Shown here: piece after piece, positions 32,003-43,673 of the stretch | Layout: every line of letters starts with the position of its first letter | How positions within the stretch are numbered: position 1 is the first letter of the stretch | Assembly (NCBI GenBank): GCA_019279435.1 | Contig: JAAALK010000286.1 | Location: 41,105,712-41,169,711, forward strand | Direction: 5' to 3' | Source of the DNA: Zizania palustris | Lineage: Eukaryota; Streptophyta; Magnoliopsida; Poales; Poaceae | Length of the DNA stretch: 64,000 nucleotides | Notes under the pieces: model-generated | Database searches by the model: none | Seen by the model: the letters and a program-made list of their open reading frames with translations, nothing else | What the model was told of the DNA's origin: nothing | Made by a program: the position numbers and the translations under genes

Positions 32003-32207
32003 GCGTTAGGAAGCGCGAATCTTAATAAAGATTTTAAATTGTATGTGGTGCCATCTGCAACGAGTTGGGTTGTAGATGAAATAAGAACTCAATTGTAATG
32101 AACAATTTATACCACTTGACGTATTTGTATACTTGAATGCTATATGTTATTTTTGGTTGTATTATCGTTTTGTCATCTTTTGCTTTGTCACTTTGGGTAT
32201 TCAGAAG

Positions 32208-33864
32208 ATGGCTGACCACCAGAACACCGGCTCCAACAACGGAGCAGGAGGGAGCCGAGATGCGCCTGAGGGCGTTGTGCCCAACTGGGGTGCGACAGGC
32301 CCGCGCCAATCCGGGTCGCCTTCCGCCAACCACCCCACCTTGGCGGAAATGATGGCGAATCAGAATCATCTGATCACCGCCCTCCTCACCCAAATGCAGC
32401 ACCAACAGGCTCAGTTGGACCGTCTGCAGAACGGGGAGCCCGCCCCTCGCGCACCAGCACCCGCGGCCGCTCCGCAGCTCTCCGAGTTTTTGCGCGTGCG
32501 CCCGCCCATCTTCTCGAGCACAACCAACCCGATGGAGGCCGGAGATTGGCTTCGCACCATCGAGAAGAAGCTCGACCTCCTCCCCTGCACCGACCGAGAG
32601 CGGGTGGCCTTCGCCACTCACCAGCTCCAGGGTCCCGCCGCTGAATGGTGGGACAACTACCGTGCGTCCCAGCCAGAGGGCCACATGGTGACTTGGGCGG
32701 AGTTCACCATCGCCTTTCGTGCCGCCCACGTCCCCGCCGGTGTCATCGCGGTCAAGCAGCAGGAGTTCCGCGACCTGCAGCAGGGCAACCGGACTGTCAT
32801 GGAGTACCTCCATGAGTTCAACCGCCTCGCACGCTACGCACCGGAGGAAGTGCGCACCGACGCCCTCCGCCAAGCCAAGTTCCTCAGGGGACTTAAGGAT
32901 GAGCTGTCCATCCAGCTCGTCGCCGCCGACTTCGCCGACTTCCAGCGGCTGGTCAATAAAGCGCTCATCCAAGAGACTGAGCAGAACAAGCTGGACCTCA
33001 AGAAGAGGAAGATGATCGCCTTCAAGCATCAGCAGGCGAACACTCAGAGGCCCCGCTTCGTCCCTCCGCCACCAGCGCCCGCCTACCATCCTCGGCCCGC
33101 CTACAGGCCACCTCACGCAGCCGGTGGATCCAACGCCGGGCATCCCCACCCCGCTCCACCAGCTCCGGCCGCTCAGCCGGCACCGGCCGCCAAGGCCCCG
33201 ATCTTGAGGGATCGCCAAGGAAGGCCGGTCGTCTGCTTCAACTGCCGCAAGGAAGGGCACTATTCGCACCAGTGTCCTCACCCCAAGCAGAACCAAGGCG
33301 CAGCACCCCACCAGGCCGTTCGCGCCCGCGTCAACCACATCAGCGCGGAGGAAGCTCAGGAGGCCCCTGAAGTCGTGCTCGGTACGTTTTCTGTGAATTC
33401 CGTACCGGCCGTCATATTATTTGACTCTGGAGCAACCCACTCTTTCGTCTCGGAAGATTTTGCAAAAACAAACAATCTGGACGTGCTCCCTCTACCCATT
33501 CCCATGGTGATTGCCACTCCCGGCAATAGGACCTCAGCTCGCTTCTTCAGCCCTAAGGTTCAACTTGACATCCTAGGAGTGCTGTTTCGGGCCGAGCCTG
33601 TCCTCATACAATGCACCGGACTCGACCTTATACTAGGAATGGACTGGTTGATGAAGCACAAGGGAGTGATCGACTGTGCCAACAAGTCCGTCACAGTGAC
33701 CAGTCCTGAAGGCGTAACCGTCACTTTCCGGATGGTCAGTCGCAAACCACTCGGAGCATCCCTTCGCTCGATAGCTCTGGAAGAGGTGCCAATAGTCAAG
33801 GAGTTTGCAGATGTTTTCCCCCGAAGATCTGCCCGGAATGCCTCCCAAGCGGGACATCGAATTC
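32208..33864 (+). CDS. gag: Tekay gag and protease (5' part of gag-pol)
   Basis: Starts at ATG 32208 (MADHQNTGSNNGAGG), which follows a splice-like attcag and opens the recognisable protein; an upstream frame to 32133 has no similarity. Retrotrans_gag spans about residues 100-240 (EAGDWLRTIEKKLDLLPC, AAEWWDNYRA, FRDLQQGNRTVMEYLHEFNR). A Pro/Ala-rich linker follows, then the zinc knuckle CFNCRKEGHYSHQC, then aspartic protease VILFDSGATHSFVS with LDLILGMDWL. A run of five C near 33817-33821 breaks the frame just before FPEDLPG-like RT start; it sits close to the contig end, so it may be an error. Gag packages the RNA; protease cuts the polyprotein. Confidence 0.92.
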
Positions 33865-34159
33865 AGAATCGAGCTTGTCCCGGGGACCACTCCAATCTCC
33901 AAGCGCCCATACCGAATGGCCGCCAATGAACTAGCCGAAGTCAAGAGCAACATCGAAGACCTAGAGCAGAAAGGTTACATCCGACCGAGTACCTCACCCT
34001 GGGGTGCACCGGTCATTTTTGCCATGAGAAGGACAAGACCAGAGGATGTGCGTGGACTATAGAGCCTTGAACGACGTAACCATCAAGAACAAATACCCAT
34101 TGCCTCGGATCGACGACCTGTTCGATCAGCTGAAAGGATCCTCGGTGTTTTCCAAGATT
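33865..34159 (+). other. Contig end that repeats the sequence after the gap
   Basis: These 295 bases match 35160-35457 (298 bases) end to end. I find three differences, all single-A indels: aatgaacta / aatgaaacta, atgagaagg / atgaagaagg, gaccagagg / gaccaagagg. This is the RT start of the Tekay pol, present twice only because both contig ends cover it. Confidence 0.93.
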
Positions 34160-35159
34160 NNNNNNNNNNNNNNNNNNNNNNNNNNNNNNNNNNNNNNNNN
34201 NNNNNNNNNNNNNNNNNNNNNNNNNNNNNNNNNNNNNNNNNNNNNNNNNNNNNNNNNNNNNNNNNNNNNNNNNNNNNNNNNNNNNNNNNNNNNNNNNNNN
34301 NNNNNNNNNNNNNNNNNNNNNNNNNNNNNNNNNNNNNNNNNNNNNNNNNNNNNNNNNNNNNNNNNNNNNNNNNNNNNNNNNNNNNNNNNNNNNNNNNNNN
34401 NNNNNNNNNNNNNNNNNNNNNNNNNNNNNNNNNNNNNNNNNNNNNNNNNNNNNNNNNNNNNNNNNNNNNNNNNNNNNNNNNNNNNNNNNNNNNNNNNNNN
34501 NNNNNNNNNNNNNNNNNNNNNNNNNNNNNNNNNNNNNNNNNNNNNNNNNNNNNNNNNNNNNNNNNNNNNNNNNNNNNNNNNNNNNNNNNNNNNNNNNNNN
34601 NNNNNNNNNNNNNNNNNNNNNNNNNNNNNNNNNNNNNNNNNNNNNNNNNNNNNNNNNNNNNNNNNNNNNNNNNNNNNNNNNNNNNNNNNNNNNNNNNNNN
34701 NNNNNNNNNNNNNNNNNNNNNNNNNNNNNNNNNNNNNNNNNNNNNNNNNNNNNNNNNNNNNNNNNNNNNNNNNNNNNNNNNNNNNNNNNNNNNNNNNNNN
34801 NNNNNNNNNNNNNNNNNNNNNNNNNNNNNNNNNNNNNNNNNNNNNNNNNNNNNNNNNNNNNNNNNNNNNNNNNNNNNNNNNNNNNNNNNNNNNNNNNNNN
34901 NNNNNNNNNNNNNNNNNNNNNNNNNNNNNNNNNNNNNNNNNNNNNNNNNNNNNNNNNNNNNNNNNNNNNNNNNNNNNNNNNNNNNNNNNNNNNNNNNNNN
35001 NNNNNNNNNNNNNNNNNNNNNNNNNNNNNNNNNNNNNNNNNNNNNNNNNNNNNNNNNNNNNNNNNNNNNNNNNNNNNNNNNNNNNNNNNNNNNNNNNNNN
35101 NNNNNNNNNNNNNNNNNNNNNNNNNNNNNNNNNNNNNNNNNNNNNNNNNNNNNNNNNNN
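34160..35159. other. Assembly gap, exactly 1000 N
   Basis: A run of 1000 N, a round placeholder size. Because the two flanks are the same sequence, real missing sequence here is unlikely. ORFs drawn across it are meaningless. Confidence 0.98.
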
Positions 35160-37971
35160 AGAATCGAGCTTGTCCCGGGGACCACTCCAATCTCCAAGCG
35201 CCCATACCGAATGGCCGCCAATGAAACTAGCCGAAGTCAAGAGCAACATCGAAGACCTAGAGCAGAAAGGTTACATCCGACCGAGTACCTCACCCTGGGG
35301 TGCACCGGTCATTTTTGCCATGAAGAAGGACAAGACCAAGAGGATGTGCGTGGACTATAGAGCCTTGAACGACGTAACCATCAAGAACAAATACCCATTG
35401 CCTCGGATCGACGACCTGTTCGATCAGCTGAAAGGATCCTCGGTGTTTTCCAAGATTGACCTCAGGTCAGGTTATCACCAGTTAAGGATCAGGGAGGAAG
35501 ATATACCCAAGACTGCCTTCACCTCCCGCTATGGACTCTACGAGTATACTGTGATGTCGTTCGGACTCACGAATGCCCCGGCCTTTTTCATGAACATGAT
35601 GAACAATGTATTCATGGAGTTCTTGGACAAGTTCATCGTGGTATTCATCGACGATATCCTCGTTTACTCCAAGACCAAGGAAGAACACGAGACTCACCTC
35701 CGTTTGACCCTCGGAAAGCTAAGGGAGCAGCAACTGTACGCCAAATACAGCAAGTGCGAATTTTGGTCGTCTGAGGTGAAGTTCCTCGGTCATGTTATAT
35801 CTGCCGGAGGAATAGCAGTGGACCCAACCACCGTTGAAGCGGTAACCAACTGGCTGCAGCCAACGACCGTGACCGAGATCCGGAGTTTCCTCGGATTGGC
35901 CGGATACTACCGCCGGTTCATCGAGAATTTTTCCAAGATCGCCAAGCCTATGACCAGACTTCTACAGAAAGAGGTGAAGTTTGATTGGACCCCCGACTGC
36001 GAAGAAAGCTTCCAGACCCTCAAGAAGAAGCTTGTGTCAGCTCCCATTCTGACTCTGCCAGACATCCGGAAAGACTTCCACGTCTACTGTGATGCCTCTC
36101 GTCAAGGATTGGGATGCGTCTTAATGCAAGAAGGGAAGGTGATATCCTACGCCTCCCGGCAATTGAGACCGCATGAGCTGAACTACCCAACCCACGACCT
36201 GGAACTAGCAGCCGTGGTTCATGCCTTGAAGATATGGAGACATTACCTTGTGGGAAATCGGTGTGAGGTCTTCACCGACCACAAGAGCCTCAAGTATATA
36301 TTCACCCAACCAGATCTGAACCTCAGGCAAAGGAGATGGTTGGAACTGATCAAGGATTACGACTTGGGCATCCATTATCATCCGGGCAAAGCGAACGTGG
36401 TGGCAGACGCCCTTAGTCGAAAAGGGTACTGCAATGCCATCATGATTCAGGACCAAGCTCCTTTACTGTATAAGGAGATGGAAAGGTTAAACCTAGGGAT
36501 CACCACTCGAGGGTACCTCGCTGCTTTGGAGTCTCGGCCTGTCTTAATAGACCAGATCCGAGAGAAGCAGAAGGAAGACCCAGACATCCTGGAGATCCAG
36601 CAAAACATGAGGAAGGGTAAAGCCCCCGGATTCTCCGAGGATGAACATGGTACCATTTGGTTCGGAAACCGAGTATGCGTACCCGACCTACCTGAGTTGA
36701 AGACTCTCATCCTTCAAGAAGCCCACGATACTCTATACTCCATCCATCCCGGGAGTACAAAGATGTACCAAGACCTGAAGGAGAAATATTGGTGGGTCAG
36801 CATGAAGAGAGAAATAGCTGAGTATGTGGCCAAGTGCGACACATGCCGGCGAGTCAAGGCAGAGCATCAGAGACCTGCCGGACTTCTTCAACCCCTCAAA
36901 GTCCCCGAATGGAAGTGGGAAGAGATAGGAATGGACTTCATCACGGGACTGCCCAGGACCCAAGCTGGTCATGATTCTATCTGGGTGATCGTTGATCGAC
37001 TCACCAAGGTAGCTCACTTCGTCCCGGTCAAGACAACTTACACCGTCGCCAAGTTGGCCGAGTTGTACATGACCCGGATCGTGTGCCTCCACGGAGTTCC
37101 CAAGAAGATTGTATCTGACCGCGGGAGTCAGTTTACCTCCAAGTTTTGGAAGAACCTTCAAGAGGAACTCGGCACCCGGCTGAACTTTAGCACCGCCTAT
37201 CATCCACAGACCGACGGTCAGACCGAAAGGGTCAACCAGATATTGGAGGATATGCTTAGAGCTTGTGCTCTAGACTTTGGCGGAATGTGGGACAAGAACT
37301 TACCTTACGCGGAGTTCTCCTACAACAACAGCTATCAAGCCAGCCTGCAAATGTCCCCGTTCGAAGCACTCTATGGGCGTAAGTGCAGAACGCCATTGCT
37401 CTGGGACCAAACCGGAGAATCACAACTGTTTGGGACAGATTTATTGAGAGAAGCCGAAGAGAAAGTTAAGATCATAAGAGACCGCCTGAAGGCCGCCCAA
37501 TCCAGGCAAAAGAGCTATGCCGACAACCGTCGAAGAGATCTAGCCTTTGAGGAGGGCGATTATGTCTACCTCCGAGTCACTCCCCTCCGTGGCACTCAAA
37601 GGTTCAACATGAAAGGCAAACTAGCACCCCGCTACGTCGGACCTTTCCAGATCCTCCGTCGACAAGGAGAAGTGGCATATCAACTTGAACTGCCTCCATC
37701 CTTGGCAGGCGTTCATGATGTGTTCCATGTCTCGCAGCTGAAGAAGTGCCTCCGTGTGCCCACCGAGCAAGCCGACCTTCAGCAACTTAATGTCCAAGAA
37801 GACTTGACCTACATAGAGAGACCCGTCAAGATCTTGGAAACCAAGGAGAGAGTAACCAGAAGTCGCGTCGTCCACTTCTGCAAAGTCCAATGGAACAACC
37901 ATCCCGCCGAAGAAGCCACTTGGGAAAAAGAAGATGAGCTGAAAGCCCAATACCCCGAGCTATTCGAGTAG
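35160..37971 (+). CDS. pol: Tekay pol (RT, RNase H, integrase, chromodomain)
   Basis: RT with KIDLRSGYHQLRI, VMSFGLTNAPAFFMNMMN and VVFIDDILVYS (the FIDD catalytic pair); RNase H with HVYCDASRQGLGCVLMQ, LELAAVVHALKIWRHYL, FTDHKSLKYIF and ADALSRK; integrase with zinc site (H-H-C-C ending CDTCRRVKAEHQ) and D-D-E core (IGMDFITGLP, VSDRGSQFTSKFW, TDGQTERVNQILED); then HDVFHVSQLKKC and a chromodomain (KVQWNNHPAEEATWEKEDEL), which in chromoviruses guides insertion to marked chromatin. Stop TAG at 37969-37971. One extra A near 35221-35226, at the contig edge, breaks the link to the upstream frame. Apart from contig-end indels gag-pol is one frame of nearly 1490 residues, so the element may be active. 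Confidence 0.95.
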
Positions 37972-38000
37972 CGTTCCAATCTCGAGGACGAGATTCTTGT

Positions 38001-38012
38001 AAGGGGGATAGG
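38001..38012 (+). promoter_or_regulatory. Polypurine tract of the Tekay element
   Basis: AAGGGGGATAGG two bases before the 3' LTR; primes plus-strand DNA synthesis. Confidence 0.88.
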
Positions 38013-38014
38013 TT

Positions 38015-41000
38015 TGTAACACCCCAAATTTTCAAAACAATAAAAATATTATTAAATTCAATTTATTGGAATTATTATTTCAGAAAAATACTTTTAATTC
38101 TTTTTATACCCTTTTGAACTACAACATGGAGTAGATGACCAAATCAGGAGGTGAAACTTTTTGTATATGATCCTAAGACCAAAATATAATTTTGGGAATT
38201 TTTATAAATTTTTATCAACCTTGGAAGTAGCCCCAATATTTTAATCTATTTTCTGGAATTATTTTTATTCAGAAAAGTATTGGAACAGTAATGGGCTCCT
38301 CTCCCTCCCTTTTCTCTCTCCCGGCCGGCCCAGCCCGTTACCGCGCCCGCCTTAGACTGACGCATGGACCCCACCTGTCGGCGCCGAAACTTTCCCCTCG
38401 CGCGCGCACCCGACACCGCGGCCCCACCCGTCAGCCTTCCCGTTCGCTCGCTCGCGCTCACTGGCCAGTGGCCCCCGCCTGTCAGCTTCGCCTTCAACCT
38501 CCCGCCGTCGCCCCCAAATCGCGCCGGCCGTCGACCTCGCCCTCGGATCCGCCTCGCTGGCCCGTCCCGCTTTAATTCGTCGCCATTAATCGGTCCCCCG
38601 CGTCGCGCCGACCGTTTCCCCGCTTTAACCCTCGCGTTTACGCCACGGGATCGCCGCTCCGCGTGCATGGCCGAGCCATCGCCGGCGAGTAAAGGCCCTC
38701 GGCCGATTTCCTTGCATGCGAGCCCTCTCCGGCGTCCTATTTAAGCCCCAACCTGAGCCGCGTTCGACCCCCACGCCTAATCGCCTCGAGAACGAACAGA
38801 GCACCCGCAATCCACGTTTTAGCGCCCACCCTCTAATTCACCTCCGGCCACCGCTCGCCGTCGCACCAGACCTCCTCCGCCCGTGCCTCCGCCACCAACG
38901 TGACCGCGAGAACGACCCCGACCTTGGCCACCCCTCCGCCGACGTCGAACCCCGCCGGAACACCATCGCCGACGAGGAACCCGAGCCACTCCGCCGTCTA
39001 CCCTCGTCGCCGGCCTCGCTCCGTCGACCCCTCGCCTCGCCTAAGGTACCATCGTGACCGCCTTGGCCTCCTCTTTCCGTTTTCGCATAGAGCTAGGGCC
39101 TAGCCCCCTCGTAGGCACCATCGCCACCGCACCCGAGCCCCGCCGTCGCCGGAGACGAAGGGGGGTATAGCCCCCTTAGCGCGTGTCGTGCCGGATTCAA
39201 TCCTGGCCGCACGATCGCAATCGGACGACGCGCGTGAGCCCACGTACGCGATCTAATCCGCACCGTCGGATCTGGTCAAAGCGTTACGTTTTAATCTCGC
39301 GCGTCGATTCCCACTTAACCCGACGCGCGATCTCGTGCGTCCACGTGGTACCCCTTCGCGCGTTTTAATCCTGGCCGTCCGTTGTCACTTAACCCTCCCG
39401 CCTCGCGCCTGGCCATCGGATCCAGATCCGACGGTCCAGATCGAGCCGGCGCACGCGCACAGTGCGCGGGTTCACCGTGGGCCTGGCTCACCGTGGACCC
39501 GAGAGTTTTAAAATTTGAAAATAAATTCCAGAAATGCTTTTAAACTTGTAAAATTCATATCTAATGCATTTGGACTCTAAAAATTACCATTCCAATTTTA
39601 GAAAATTCATAAAATTATTCTCTACATATTTATGCAATAAAAACAGTAGGTTTACTTTGACATTTCCATGTTTATTCAAATAATTACTCAAAAGCCTTTA
39701 GGATTAAAATATGGATTAAAATATTTAAACTTCAGAAAAATTGATATTAATTTCCTTTCTGTCCATTCACTGAAAACCACCAAATTGACATGAACTTTTC
39801 ATTTCACATTTATTTGAGAATTCAATATGACAATAATCACATTTAAACAATTGTTTTCAAAAAGGACAACCCCTCATTTTAATCCCTTTAAAATTATTTA
39901 TAAAGTTCAGAACCTTAACCTTTGAGTTTATTTATTTTTAATCAAACCAACTTTAACTTATATGCTTGTAATGTAATGTTATATGGTTGATTGAGTGTTA
40001 TGCTCTTTTTGTTTTACTCTTTATATTAAAAAGACTACGACGCCGCCGAGGAGCCGGAATACTTCCCGGAAGTCCCTCCCTCTCCCTTTGCTGAACAAGG
40101 CAAGTCACCAAACCATTCTTTTGAGCATATTGAACCCATGTCTGAATTGACTATCGCTAAAACACATAGGTTATGTATATGCATTAGTCAAATGAACCCT
40201 TACATTATATTTATTTAGGATCCCCCGACCTTGATGTGCAACCCAAGCCATGCTATCTCGCCTAACCTCCTTGTCACCATATGATCAATGATATTAGCTA
40301 GTGTCCAATGTATTGGCACGGCCGCTATAGGATAAAAATGAGTCGTAGCGAAATGGTTCTATTATATGATCCCGTTACTTCTTATCTTTGGAAATTCTGT
40401 TGGTGATGAGTCATGGTTGTGAGTGTATGCATGGTGGGTTCCGGGTGCAAGCTAGGGCATTGGTCAGTCGCACCCGGGGCACTATAAGGACCGGTCTGAG
40501 GGATCCGTTGCAATACACTTACGTACTAACCACAAGTCTAGTGGGTAAGTCCTAACTAAGGTATGGGTTGTTCCAAACCGAGGCCACCATTTGGAGATGG
40601 GTCAAGTTGCACCTGCGGGTGACTTGTACCAATGTGGCGCAAAAGGGGGTGCGACGTTAGCCGGGATGCGGCCCGGCGCGCCGGCGAAACCTAGAGCGGG
40701 TGGTTATCGCTTGGAACATCTCATATTGAGGTTTTGGCACGAGTTCCCGTGAAATGGGTCATCTCGTTGAGATGAGTGCGTGCCTTGTGGGTACAGTAGT
40801 ACATCTCTGATCAGAGTCTTAAATCTTTTCGAAAAGCCGAGCCCACGGTCAAGGGCGGGTTGCGTAACATCCCCCAGTTAGTTTACTTGAATATGTATGT
40901 GCATGATGGATTGACATGTAAGGACCGTTGTGCGAGGAGGTAAAACGTACTCCTCGAGTTAGTTGATGTTGATGATGTTCATATTTACTTTCCGCATGAT

Positions 41001-41398
41001 TAAAATATGATTACACTAAATGTCATAACTGCAACTGCCTTATTCCGCATTGTTAGCCTTTATCCTTCCTTGTTTATTATCCTGCATTATTATTTGCATT
41101 TGCGGTGGCTTGTTGAGTACTTTTGTACTCATACCCGTTGGACCCCACAGAGGATGTTTATCTTGAAGACGGTCTGGAGTAGCGACCCAGTCAAGAAGAA
41201 AGATCCTGAAGAAGACGTTCGTCATGCCGTTATTTAATTACTTTATTACTGTTTTTTACTAAAACAACGTTGTAATAAATATGGTCTGCGTACCATGGAT
41301 TTTATCGTATGTACGTTGTCGCATGATGAACCTCTTGTATTATTGTTTTTCTATGGAAATTCAATAATGTCTCGATTTTGATAAATCGGGGCGCTACA
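38015..41398 (+). repeat. 3' LTR of the Tekay element (3384 bp)
   Basis: Same length as the 5' LTR, nearly identical; a one-base gain (gggggg run near 39163) and a one-base loss (tttcaaaaagg near 39859) cancel. TATA-like tatttaag at 38738-38745. Confidence 0.96.
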
Positions 41399-41403
41399 GC
41401 AGC
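41399..41403 (+). repeat. Target site duplication GCAGC, right copy (Tekay element)
   Basis: Identical to 27693-27697; the transposase-like frame resumes in register directly after it. Confidence 0.95.
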
Positions 41404-43486
41404 CATGTGCCCGAAGGATTATTTTGGGAGATGGCTTCTATTACCTCAAACAACATGTAAAGGGGTATGTTAGAATGGCGTTAGAGAAAGGTTGGGAACG
41501 AGTTTTGTTGGTCTGTTTCACTCCAAATTTGGCTAAATAATTTTGGCTCATCATCCTTCTCTACACACTTTGTGCCTTACATTTTGTGGCTTTTTGGTTG
41601 GGTCATGTTCACCATCACTCACGTAGATAATGTGGACAAGCACCTGAGGTAGTTTGCATGAGCCATTGCTGATGCCCCCGACAATGTCGTTCCACAATAC
41701 TTGTGGGGATCTCCTGTTCTTTGCGCTACATACCATGCTCTATGTGGGACATGTCAACGACAGACGTCTGACGTATCGATCACCAGCTGTTCGTTGTTGA
41801 TACAGATCTAGTCATACGAGAGGGTGTGTTTTGGTTGGCCCCACATTGACATGACACCATATCCACCGACGCCGGATCATACATTGGGGTCCATTTGGTG
41901 TCACTGATAGGTTAGTGTTTCTTATACGTGCAAATGTACTTACATTAATTGTGTATTAACATGCCTTCTTTTGCAGGCGACATAGGCACACTCACAGACC
42001 CACCTGTCATACCCTGACTACACTATGCAGATGGACAACATTCGGACAGAGGACTTCCGTTGGACATCATATCTGCTACATGATGTGCAGTGCTGGGCAT
42101 CTTATGGGCTCTCACCGCTGTGCTCGCGAGAGACCGGGTGGTGGAGGACATGTTGATGCATCATTTTTAAAGTGATGATCGAGGGATATATCCCGCACCG
42201 TGTCTGTCGATAGTTTGGGAACGTGCAACACTTTCCTCTGTCTATTCAGGCCCTTGTGCTTGTCGAGGACCACGGGTGACTTCCTAGAGTACTTATCATG
42301 TTCTTATGTTATCTACCATAACCTTACACTTGTTTGGTACAGGCACAAACGTAACCTGTTACCTAGTGGAGAGTCATGGTTCACAAAGATGTTGCCATGG
42401 ATCCAGCAGTGGCTAGGTGCACTTGAGTATGTGCACGATGAGGACGTAGAGTATGATCCTATGACATACTATGACTACCTTCGATGGTAGTCCGTTTGGA
42501 CTAGGGTTTGCCTCTTACGAGCACGGGCGAATGATCCTCCACCTGTTCCTACCGTCATCCACGGACATCGTTCACACATAGCCTCGTTGTGGCATGTGGG
42601 TAAGTACATGATAATCATATATGTTGATTTGTAGAAGTTGCCTTTTGTATGATTATTGCTTCTGTGTAGTCCAATCATCTTTGGATGGCATGAGATCGTT
42701 TCATTGGCTTGACTGAACGGTGGGCTAGACATAAAGAGCTTGAGCGTGACCTGCGAGGATTGCCCGCAATGTGAGAGGCCCTCAGACACCTCAACGTGGC
42801 TATTTATCACACGTCTATACAACCACCTCCTGCAGCTGCACCTCAGCCACCACCTCCTGTTGCACATCGACCTCCTCCTCTAGCTGCACCTCAGCCTCCT
42901 CCTGTAGTTGCACATCAGCCACCTCCGATGATGCCACCCCCTCCGATGCAGCCACCCCTTTCGATGGGGCCACCACCTTCATGGTACAGGCCACACATAC
43001 AATACATTTATGGTGTGAGTGAATCAGTGTATGGTATGAGCCATACTTTTTTTTGGTGCGGGACCATCATCAGTAGTAGGCCCATCAACGGCAGGACTAT
43101 CGGGGTATGGAGCATAGGTCCCACAAACTGGTGAGTATTGTATAATCTTACACTGATTTTCATTTTAATACATGTTGTCACTAATAATTTCTTATTTGTA
43201 TAGCATCGTACGAACGTCAGTCTTGGCCTATCGACCACTCATATCAAAGACTGTCCGCATCGATCAATGCCGCTGCTGATTACCAGCAAGATGCAGCAGG
43301 ATTGCCCGATTGGGTAGTTGACTTTGTCGATATCTTTGGGCCTTCGCAGCTTCAGGGGGCACCACCGCCCACTCAACCCAAGGATTAGCAGCAGCCCGCT
43401 AGGCCAGTTAGGGTGCGTCGTTCACCGGATATGCTTACATTTTCAAATGTGCCAGCACCGAGACGTAGGGGTAGGCATCGTGGTTA
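41404..43486 (+). pseudogene. Transposon-borne plant mobile domain (PMD) gene with proline-rich tail
   Basis: The first 120 bases or so continue the transposase-like exon (HVPEGLFWEMASITSNNM). From about 41560 scattered plus-strand blocks fit a PMD (aminotransferase-like) protein: CSLLIQIWSYERV, DMTPYPPTPDH, FRWTSYLLHDVQCWASYGLS, TGWWRTCCIIFKVMIEGYIP followed by HRVCRQFGNVQHFP, then LPWIQQWLGALEYVHDEDVE and YYDYLRWY. A proline-rich stretch (42826-42990, PPPAAAPQPPPPVAHRPPP and similar) and a basic end RRRGRHRG-stop at about 43486 follow. Several stops and frame shifts break it. PMD proteins (MAIN, MAIL1) act in silencing and genome stability in plants; copies carried by transposons are known. 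Exon borders are not resolved. Confidence 0.65.
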
Positions 43487-43673
43487 GGTTTGTACCGTGA
43501 CGTTTGTGGATTTATATAAAATATTTTAGTACTATATGTTCTTCATCATCATGAAATTATTATGATTACACACTTATTATTATCATTCCGCATGTCAGAT
43601 ACAATAATTGCTATATAATTTTATATCCTTTTTTAATCCCGCTTATAAAATTGTGATTATGTCTTACTCTATG

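Larger units (their letters stand above)
27698..41398 (+). mobile_element. Ty3 chromovirus (Tekay/Del type), complete, young
   Basis: Two 3384-bp LTRs, TSD GCAGC, an initiator-tRNA primer site, an extra ORF region, gag, pol with a C-terminal chromodomain, and a purine tract before the 3' LTR. LTRs differ at about seven places by eye (for example cacctatcgg/cacctgtcgg, cacgaccgct/cacggccgct, gattgatatg/gattgacatg), around 0.2%. At an assumed 1.3e-8 changes per site per year that is under 0.1 million years. The 1000-N gap and a repeated 295-298 bp flank inside pol inflate its length; the true element should be about 12.4 kb. Confidence 0.95.

Noticed and set aside
32034..33338. 434-codon open frame on the minus strand
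   Set aside because: It lies opposite the gag/protease frame of the Tekay element, has no family motifs, and is explained by the GC-rich antisense of gag.
34013..35249. Long open frames of about 360-400 codons across 34013-35249 on both strands
   Set aside because: They consist almost wholly of N; only the assembly gap keeps them open.
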